Assembly: GCA_023053575.1 (NCBI GenBank)
Contig: JAKZAP010000018.1
Span: forward strand, 18,132,202 to 18,196,201
Source: Branchinecta lynchi
Taxonomy: Eukaryota > Arthropoda > Branchiopoda > Anostraca > Branchinectidae
Direction: 5' to 3'
Length of the DNA stretch: 64,000 bases
The number at the start of each line of letters is the position of its first letter. Position 1 is the first letter of the stretch. The notes under the pieces were generated by a model that saw nothing but the letters and a program-made list of their open reading frames with translations, did no database searches and was not told where the DNA came from. Positions 56,480 to 64,000 of the stretch are shown here, in pieces. The position numbers and the translations under genes are program-made.

Positions 56480-57010
56480 AAGCCCTGGCCTGACCTTGTT
56501 CTCCACTCTCTCACTAATAAACAATTTGAGGGGAAGGAATGTCCTATCCTACTCAGCATATGGGCTAAACTCACGTTCTTCTCTCTCTGACCATATCCTA
56601 AGGAAAAAAGATGTAAAAAATTTGAGAAGTTGTTTCTGTAAGTACTGTAAATTTCTGATGTATCTTCCAAAATCTTTTCGTAATCGTAAATTGGTTTCGA
56701 ATTTTAATGTTCAGGATAGTATTAATACACTTTTTTGTTCGCATTCAAATCTATTTTCCCTCCACACACATCCTGCCCTCTCAGCCCATGAAATTATTAG
56801 CCAGTTTTTCATTCCTGAACCCGATTAATGTGCTTGTCACTGTGTACAAATTTTAACTCTATTTACTGTGTTTTTTATTTATATGAAAAGAATGGTGTCG
56901 TGTTTATTTACATTGTTTAAGTGTTTTAATATGTATATTTTACTTTTGTATTTTATTCATACTCCGCTGTTACGCAATAAGCGGGTCATGAATAAATAAA
57001 TAAAAAAAAT
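56480..57010 (+). mobile_element. Retroelement 3' end with AATAAA-type tail
   Basis: Contains a frame with SFRNRKLVSNFNVQDSINTL and PALSAHEIISQFFIPEPD, followed by the common 3' tail ATACTCCGCTGTTACGCAATAAGCGGGTCATGAATAAATAAATAAA. The tail recurs at 43740, 36400 (reversed) and 32862. The coding part recurs at 38010-38150. A LINE-type element not identified further. Confidence 0.5.
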
Positions 57011-57673
57011 AAAAAAAATAATGTCCTTTCGTACTCAGCCTATGGCTCAACTCACGTTCCACTTTCTCTCTGCTTCACAAGCAAGTGAAAAATAAATCCT
57101 TGCAATCTACACAGTACGGTGTACAAGACCAAGAACACAGGGTTGCCACATCAAAAATATTTAGAGTTACTTTTGCCCCAAAACAGAGAGTGAACTAGGA
57201 GCGAAATTGACTTTCATGAAATGTTCATTTTTGGTCGGAATCGCCTCTGTAAAAATTACACGTCTTAATTTTACTTTCATGAAAAAAACCTTGAAATAAC
57301 CTTGAAAAAAAACCTTGAAATTTGGTCATTTTCTGAAATAGAGGGATTTTTATGTCCTTCGTAGGACAAAAGTGACAAAAAGAAAATAGAGTGACAATTC
57401 ACACTATCGTGCGACATGTGGCAACACTGCAAGAACATGATAAGATTCTACTCGACCGAGAACATTCTTAAGACGCCGGACCAACGTTGACAAACGTCCC
57501 ATCGGTGCCCGCCGTCGGATCACCTAGATGGCGTCAGAGTTCCAAACCGCAATGTCTGTCAGCTTAGGTGAGAGCTGATAAAATAACGAAAGGGGCATCG
57601 AGCCATAGCATCACGGTAAAGATAAAATATAAATGAGATAATTAAAAGTTTTATTTTTAAACTTTTTTCTTAG

Positions 57674-57789
57674 ATTCTCGTTACTTCGAATGACAGTCGT
57701 TTACGGCTATACGACCTAAGAGACTGCAGCCCGTCTTGCAAATACAAAGGATGCGTGAATACGAGCAGTCAGATACGAGCTGGCTTTAG
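57674..57789 (+). CDS. WDR44: WDR44 exon 15 (blade 5), last exon found
   Basis: Codons 823-861 (last codon incomplete). Acceptor cttttttcttag|ATT, donor AG|GTGAGT, phase 0 in and 2 out. Encodes ILVTSNDSRLRLYDLRDCSP, SCKYKGCVNTSSQIRAGF. It matches vertebrate WDR44 (ILVTSNDSRIRLYDLRD.S...KYKG.VN.SSQI.A.F). The next exon should begin with one base plus the segment before the last blades. No such exon was found up to 61190, so about 130 residues are missing from this window. Confidence 0.93.
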
Positions 57790-58254
57790 GTGAGTTGTTT
57801 ATTTAATGTTTTGTCGTAATTACTATAATCCATAGAGCTAAGTATTGTATTAGTCAGGTTTGACCAGGGTTGCCTAGAGCTCGACTTATGAAAGTGTCAA
57901 AATTCCTGGCAAAACTGTGCTTTTTAACCCCTCAAGAAAAAAGGCGAAGAATGTAACATTACCAGGTATAGTACCTTTCTACTTCGAGACTGAATTCTGG
58001 ACTCAAGAAGATATCTTAATTGTTAAACCACGGTTTTGTAACAGAGTTTAATCGGAAATGAGCTTTGTGAGGCTTCAAACTCTTTTTATGTCAATCCAAG
58101 TTAAAGTACATGTTGTTGTTTTTTTGTTTTTGTTTTTTTTGGGGGGGGGGGAAATCCTTAGCTTTAGCACAGTAAATGAGAAGTTGCTTTTTCTGACCTA
58201 ACAAATTTCATTGGTATGAAATGGTGTAATTTTTCAGGGAAAAAGTGTCATGAA

Positions 58255-59035
58255 TATTCCTTCAGCCCAAGCTGATTGCGAATCATATTTGTACCGTGTT
58301 CTTCAAAACTGTGCTAACTGAATTTTTTTTTGAAACTGAGTTAACTATACCATTTGAAAGAATATAGCTGATTCGGTGTTTTGTTAAATTGTGCTAACTG
58401 TTAGATGACGACATGAGCACCATCTAACAGGTACATTAGTTTTAACTTTCTGAGTTCCTAGTTTCTTCATGCAGATGGCATACACAAAACTGGGCCCACA
58501 AATTATGAAAATGTAGTTAGCATAGTTTTGAAGAACACAGTTTTGAAGAACACCGTACATTTGATAGTGAAAAACGGATGCGTCAGCTGAATTTTATTGG
58601 AGCTTCATTTCGGCCCTTCTTGGCAAGGGTGCTCAGAGTTGGAAGAACGATCTTGTGGGAAAAAAGGAGGGCCGAAATATAGCTCCAATAAAATTCAGCT
58701 GACGTATCCGTTTGCTCTATCAAAAAAGTGTCATGGTTTCACCCAGAGGAAAAGTTTAAAAAAGCACCAAAAATGTCATACTTGGCAACCCTGGGTTGCT
58801 CAATCAAAACTGCTGACGGTGTATGTACAGCCTGAAGAGATTCTTGCCAAATTGGATGAAATATTGCCGAATAACAATCACTCCTGGTTTGTATTTGATA
58901 GTGCAAAACGGATACGTCAGCTGAATTTTATTGGAGCAATATTTCGGCTCTTCTAGGCAAGGGCTGACGTATCCGTTTTGCACTATCAAATATGATTCGC
59001 TGCCAGCTTGGGCTGAAGGAATATTTATCCTCCTG
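58255..59035. repeat. Cluster of hammerhead-like foldback repeats
   Basis: Three inverted pairs of GGATACGTCAGCTGAATTTTATTGGAGC and its reverse (58575-58605 / 58680-58712; 58910-58940 / 58965-58985), plus the outer word CAGCCCAAGCTG/CAGCTTGGGCTG at 58263 and 59005. Most lack the CUGANGA box. The TGTTCTTCAAAACTGTGCTAAC repeat at 58298 and its inverse at 58520 form another foldback around 230 bp. From 59036 to 59626 nothing is recognised. Confidence 0.5.
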
Positions 59036-59626
59036 GTTACTCCGTGGAGCACGAGAACCGCCAAACACAATTGATAGACCGACGGCGTGTTTGATCTGCC
59101 TCCAGCCTGTCTAGAAGCAATACTTCTGATACATTTTGTTATGTTTTGCCTTTTATACTAGACGTATTATTGTTTAATAAATTAGCTGACAGCAGCTTAT
59201 AGAAACAATATGTACACTAAGATGAATATGTACACTAAGGCGAAACAGCTGCTATGATCTTCAAAACTGGCGAGCCATAAATAAACTAAATATTTGTTCT
59301 GGGAGGAAGAACACCTAATACGAAAATCTATTTACTAATGTTTTATTCTGTTTAGATTGTACGCTAGACGTAAAATCGTTTAATAAGTTAGTCAACACAT
59401 AAATACACACTACGTACACTTCAACGAAACAGCTGCTAGGGTGAACAAAATATGTTTTTGCTGTTAAAAATAATGCCTAATAACTATAAAGCATGTTTAC
59501 AATGGGCTATAAGATAAGATGAGATTTAGTTGAAAAAAAAAAGCCGAAAGGCCATGGCAACAAAATAAACAAAACAAAAAGACAACGATCTATACAGTAA
59601 CCTACTGTAAATATTATTTTCGGTGT

Positions 59627-60562
59627 TGAAAAGCGACCGTGAGGAATCTTGCCAGCCTCCTCATATCAGCAAACTGACGGCTACCAATCAAACTACACAT
59701 CCATTTCTCATCAAACACCCTCACGCATTCTCCAAACACTTCATTCCTCAGCTGTCTTAATTCTTCACATTCACACATGACATGCACCACACTTTCATTC
59801 ATACACAGCTTATTTTGATATCATGGACACAGCATGCAGTATCTGCAGCGCTTGGTGGAAGGGGGGGCATTGCCACCTTTTTGTGCAAGAATTGTTCGCT
59901 CTTGTTGTCGGATAGTTGAACCAGCAATAAATTCGACATTGTTCGAACATATCGAGAATCGTTTTATCTGTCGAGCCTTAAGAATCGGTGACGGAGTCGG
60001 CTCCTCTTGGAGAAGCAAATGAACTAAACGGTTATGTTGAAACGCATTGGGATAAAACTAATCCTAATTAGGGATAATCTTATCTGAACAAAGACAAGAT
60101 TAATCCTAGTAGCAAATACTTCATCCTTATTCAGAGAGACTTTTCACAGTGCTCAATGCGTTTCAACAAAACCGTTTAGTTCATCTGCTTCTCGAAGAGG
60201 AGCCGACTCCGTCGCCTATTCTTGAGGCTTGACAGATAAAACGATTCTCGATATGTTCGAACTATGTCGAATTTATTGCTGGTTGAACTACCCAACAACA
60301 AGAGCGAACAATGCTTGCACAACAAGGTGGCAATGCCCCACCCTCCACCGCGCTGCAGCTACCGCATGTTTTATCCATGATATCAAAATAGGCTGTGTAT
60401 GAATGAAAGTGTGGTGCATGTCATGTGTGAATATGAAGAATTAAGAGAGCTGAGGAATGAAGTGGGTGTTTGATGAGAAATGGATGTGTAGTATGATTAG
60501 TAGCCGTCAGTTTGCTGAAGTGAGGAGGCTGGTAAGATTCCTCACACTTTTCAACACCGAAA
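59627..60562. repeat. Large palindrome (0.94 kb) containing a LINE end
   Basis: The left arm (59627-60040) and right arm (60150-60562) are inverted copies of one another: for example TTCGAACATATCGAGAATCGTTTTATC at 59942 and GATAAAACGATTCTCGATATGTTCGAA at 60236. The centre (60050-60150) holds the repeat AACTAATCCTAATTAGGGATAATCTTATCTGAA. The left arm's minus strand encodes a LINE C-terminus (VVHVMCECEELRQLRNEVF). The arms differ by scattered substitutions and indels. Confidence 0.8.
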
Positions 60563-60831
60563 ATAAAAATTATTATAAAATTAATCCTAATTGGGGATAA
60601 TCTTATCTGAATAAAGACAAGATTAATCCCTGTAGCAAATACTGCAAGATTTTTATTTTTACAGTGTGTGCAGTTTATTATTGCTACTATTAGTAAACCC
60701 CCGATAGCCCCTTACTCATCCAGACCAGTCTTATATAAATCACGTCATTTCTACCTTTTGTGTCCTATCTTTGTTCTTGCGTGGTTATCCTACTGATGAT
60801 GGTGAGGATGGACGTAGAAACAAAACTAAAA

Positions 60832-61115
60832 ACGTGTTCCACCCTTCTACAAATAGTAACTATTAGTTACTGTTTCCGTTCCGACCTCACCACAAGTTAC
60901 TACGCTCACCGTTCCAACCTTCTCGAAATAGTAACTATTTGCTTACCACGCTCAGGAGCGTAGTAACTACGGATCTCTGTAACATGATTGGTCGGATTCG
61001 CCCGTGGCATGATATACTGCTGGAAAATAGAAAAACTGGTCCAGCCTTGACGGCAAGAAAACGGAATTCGTGACGTCATGCGTAGTAACTACGGTAAGTA
61101 GAATGGAACACGCTC
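60832..61115. mobile_element. GAGCGTGTTCCA inverted-repeat element, copy 3
   Basis: ACGTGTTCCACCCTTCTAC ... GTAGAATGGAACACGCTC with the same core as 26231-26520 (GATTGGTCGGATTCGC, GTGACGTCATGCGTAGTAACTACGG). It ends 77 bp from the stop codon of the minus-strand glycosyltransferase exon, so it may form part of that gene's 3' UTR. Confidence 0.65.
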
Positions 61116-61191
61116 TGATTGTTCGCATCACTTTCCCAAGTACGCGGGTTGATAGATTGTGGAAAATACTCTCAATACTCGTTGGTGCTAT

Positions 61192-62101
61192 TTAATGCTC
61201 CTGATGGTGATGGGATAGTATCATTGCTTTTGGACTTTGTTTACACTCCTTAAAATGACTATCGTCTACAACCTCCCTTCTTTGTATATTCCATTCGCAC
61301 GGAAGGGAGTAGAACAGTTCTGGGGCGTCAACCCCCATTAGAGTTACCCACTCTTCCAAATTGGGTAATTGCTCATGAGTCTTGAAGTTGTACTTTCGAA
61401 GCATGTAGAATGAGTTTTCAAGATCCAAATACTTATCAAATTTGTGTGATTCGCGCATATTTTTCAAATTCAAGAGCATGAGGTTCACGTCAAAGCCAGG
61501 ATTGCCATCTAAACGACCCAGTTTTGACTTCGGAAAGCTGTGGCGATGTTCGATAAAAGTATTATAATAGTTTGCGTTTTGAAGATTTGCCATTCCTAAT
61601 ACTTGATTACTAGTGAAGTTGTTGAAGTGGCTGTAGAGGTTGCCCAAATCAGACTGCACCCTTAAATGGTGACTGATAAATACAAGCCGGTCAAGGGAGT
61701 TGTAATGGTACATGAACACTAAAGGCAGAAGCTGAGATACTAGATGTTCCCGCAGAATATCGAGTGTCATTTTTGGATGCTTGGCTTTCACATGATCCAG
61801 CAGATCGTCGAATATTGTATCGAGAGTCTCAATATCGTACTCGTAATGGACAGAAGCCCGTTCGTTCGAAAGTTCAAAGATACGGTTCACTACATCGACG
61901 CTGTCCGAATCCGTGAATATGTGGAAGTGTATCGGGGCTGAGGACTGGAGGAGAATCCACGAAATTGTGTCCACTGCACGAGCTGCGGAATGTGGATCTT
62001 GGCTAATGAATAGGAAACCCATTGCGACGTGGATTTTCGTTTGTGGCGGAGTGTGGGAGTTGCTCCTGTGGCTCGTCGTGAGAATTGACTGCTTGTAGAA
62101 T
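61192..62101 (-). CDS. XXYLT1-like GT8 family protein, 3' terminal exon, catalytic motifs altered
   Basis: Open frame of about 303 codons to TAA at 61194-61192. A strong acceptor (minus strand ttctctttctacag|A at 62102/62101) suggests this is the last exon, phase 2, with the N-terminal anchor encoded further right. If instead translation starts here, the first Met is at 62022 (276 residues). Order: KIHVAMGFLFIS (first strand), FHIFTDSDS, DRLVFISHHLRVQSDLGNLY, then NPGFDVNLMLLNLKNMRES and MGVDAPELFYSLPCEWN. These line up with the GT8 xyloside xylosyltransferase XXYLT1, an ER enzyme extending O-glucose xylose on EGF repeats. In the family the third segment holds the Mn-binding DxD (here SHH), and the fourth reads GFNSGVML (here GFDVNLML). 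GDQD before the C-terminal strand is PNLE here. Activity is therefore doubtful. GXYLT or another GT8 member is the alternative. Confidence 0.7.
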
Positions 62102-62369
62102 CTGTAGAAAGAGAACTAATAAGTTTCAGGGTTTAGGAGGTTGGGCGAAAGCGCGTCTTACGTGATTAGGGGTGGGGTGGGGGGTAGGATTAGTCTACCA
62201 CAAATCCCTGTTTCTGAGACACCGTATGCTATACCTTGTGTATATCCAGCCTTTGACGTAATTTTTTCTTAACGTAGGGCTAAATTCGGTTATTTCAATG
62301 CTAGGTTGGTTATTGGGGATGTGAAATGTCTTTGTTCTAACGCTGTTTGTGTATAAAATGTAATAAACA

Positions 62370-62560
62370 TTTTACTCACTTCAAGCTTGAGCGCTTGCGC
62401 ACTTGTTCTACTTCTTAACCACGGCGCGTTCAGTTCGCAAATATTTCGCGTCCAGCCGCCGCGTCTGAGAGCGGGAAGGTGGGATAGAATCGACAAGCGC
62501 GAATAGGAAATCGCTAATTTCATGTGGAAAGTAATAATTTTATGGAAAAACGGTATTTCT
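62370..62560. repeat. Repeat shared with 17500-17690
   Basis: Shared words: GCACTT(G)TTCTACTTCTTAACCACGGCGCGTTCAGTT, CGTCCAGCCGCCGCGTCTGAGAGCnGGAAGG, GACAAGCGC and AATCGCTAnTTTCA. One boundary abuts the family B copy. Nature unknown; this is also where an upstream exon of the GT8 gene would be expected, but none was identified. Confidence 0.5.
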
Positions 62561-62563
62561 GAG

Positions 62564-64000
62564 TTTTTTATGGCACTTGCCCTTCGGCCAAGTGCCATAT
62601 AGCGATCGCAATTTCTGTCCGTCCGTCGGTCTGTCGGTCTGTCCAGGTTTTGCTAGTTCGGGCACTTCCAGATAAGCTAGGACGATAAAACTTGGCAAGC
62701 GTATCAAGGACCCCAAATGATTAAGTTGGAAATAGTCACTTCCCCGATCCGAGCACCGTGGGGGGAGTGGAGGGAGGGGGAATCCGGAATCTTGAGGTAT
62801 TTTTAACTTTTGAACGGGTGATCGGATCTCGATGAAACTTGATATTTGGAACGACCTCATGCCTCAGACGACCCACTTAAAATCCGGACCGGATCCGGTG
62901 ACTTTTGGGGGGAGCTGGAGGGGGCAACCGGAAATCTTGGGAAACGCTATGAGTGGAGGGATCGAGATGAAACTCGGTGGGAAGACACCTAGCAAACACT
63001 AGATACATCATTGACATAACCGAGCCGATTCGGGCACTGTGGGGGGGAGTGGAGGGAGGGGGAATCCGGAACCTTGAGGTATTTATAACTTTTGAACGGG
63101 TGATCGGATCTCGATGGAACTTGATATTTGGAAAGACCTCATGCCTCAGACGACGTACTTAAAATCCGGACCGGATCCGGTGACTTTTGGGGGGAGCTGG
63201 AGGGGGCAACCGGAAATCTTGGGAAACACTATGAGTGGAGGGATCGAGATGAAACTTGGTGGGAAGACACCTAGCAAATACTAGATACATCATTGACATA
63301 ACCGAGCCGATTCTGGTACTGTGGGGGGAGTGGAGGGAGGGGGAATCCGGAATCTTGAGGTATTTATAACTTTTGAACGGGTGATCGGATCTCGATGAAA
63401 CTTGATATTTGGAACGACCTCATGCCTCAGACGACCCACTTAAAATCCGGACCGGAGCCGGTGACTTTTGGGGGGAGCTGGAGGGGGCAACCGGAAATCT
63501 TGAGAAACGTTATGAATGGAGGGATCGAGATGAAACTTGGTGGGAAGACACCTAGCAAACACTAGATACATCATTGGCATGACCGAGCCGATTCGGGCAC
63601 TATGGGGGGGAGTGGAGGGAGGGGGAATCCGGAACCTTGAGGTATTTATAAGTTTTGAACGGGTAATCCGATCTCGATGGAACTTGATATTTGGAAAGAC
63701 CTCATGCGTCAGACGACGTACTTAAAATTCGGACCGGATCCGGTGACTTTTGGGGGGAGCTGGAGGGGGCAACCGGAAATCTTGGGAAACGCTATGAGTG
63801 GAGGGATCGAGATGAAACTTGGTGGGAAGACACCTAGCAAACACTAGATACATCATTGACATAACCGAGCCGATTCTGGTACTGTGGGGGGAGTGGAGGG
63901 AGGGGGAATCCGGAATCTTGAGGTATTTATAATTTTTGAACGGGTGACCGGATCTCGATGGAACTTGATATTTGGAAAGGCCTCATGCCTCAGACGACCC
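62564..64000 (+). mobile_element. Family B element with a 281-bp array, running off the window
   Basis: TTTTTTATGGCACTTGCCCTTCGGCCAAGTGCCATATAGC hairpin, TCCGTCCGTCGGTCTG block, then at least four units with a period of 281-282 bp (CTAGCAAACACTAGATACATCATTG at about 62991, 63273, 63554 and 63836). The units are about 95 percent alike and alternate in small variants, giving a 560-bp double period. Each has GTGGGGGG(G)AGTGGAGGGAGGGGGAATCC. The right end is not in the window. Confidence 0.8.

Noticed and set aside
57150..57420. Possible WDR44 exon in intron 14
   Set aside because: Words such as TGACAAAAAG are followed by stops in all frames, and exons 14 and 15 already join in phase and in homology.
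62977..63725. Repeated small protein MGRHLANTRYII...
   Set aside because: It is the family B array read in one frame, with G runs and no codon constraint.

Overview
This is animal (metazoan) nuclear DNA: a large intron-rich gene whose introns are packed with transposable elements. Canonical GT-AG introns of 1.4-6.6 kb, one GC-AG intron, Penelope-like and LINE retroelement remnants, tRNA-derived SINEs and many short inverted-repeat DNA elements all point to an invertebrate animal. The phylum cannot be fixed from the sequence. No bacterial operon, rRNA, CRISPR array or viral gene was seen.

Main gene: from 207 to 57789 on the + strand I can assemble 15 coding exons of an orthologue of WDR44 (rabphilin-11 / Rab11-binding protein), an effector that binds Rab11 and sits on tubular recycling endosomes. 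All 14 splice junctions keep one reading frame. They give about 860 codons: an acidic N-terminus with an FFAT-like motif, a long disordered basic/proline-containing linker, the conserved block before the propeller, and WD40 blades 1-5. The last blades and the stop codon are not found here, so they lie beyond the right edge or were missed.

Second gene: 61192-62101 on the - strand is the 3' terminal exon of a glycosyltransferase-family-8-like protein, most like xyloside xylosyltransferase (XXYLT1). Its fold motifs are recognisable, but the metal-binding DxD and other catalytic motifs are replaced although the frame stays open.

Layout of the introns: intron 1 holds an inverted-repeat element and a Penelope-like element with RT and GIY-YIG endonuclease remains. 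Intron 2 holds two tandem-array elements (families A and B), a LINE tail and a TTAA element. Intron 3 has a 2.1 kb hAT-like element nested in a TTAA element. Intron 4 has two TTAA families. Introns 5-6 carry A/B elements and paired inverted-repeat elements. Introns 7-8 have an 0.8 kb 3-bp-duplication element, TTAA and TA elements and a 137-bp tandem array. Introns 9-12 contain three copies of a 277-bp element, a SINE, LINE tails, tRNA-like copies and a 9-bp-duplication element. Intron 13 has a 32-bp palindromic minisatellite. The right end holds a 0.9 kb palindrome and a 281-bp tandem array running off the edge.

The most interesting non-genic signals are about a dozen dispersed hammerhead-ribozyme-like cores, apparently tied to the Penelope-like element, and two otherwise unrelated tandem-array families (A and B) with the same end architecture. 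Family assignments come from reading motifs by eye; no database search was possible.
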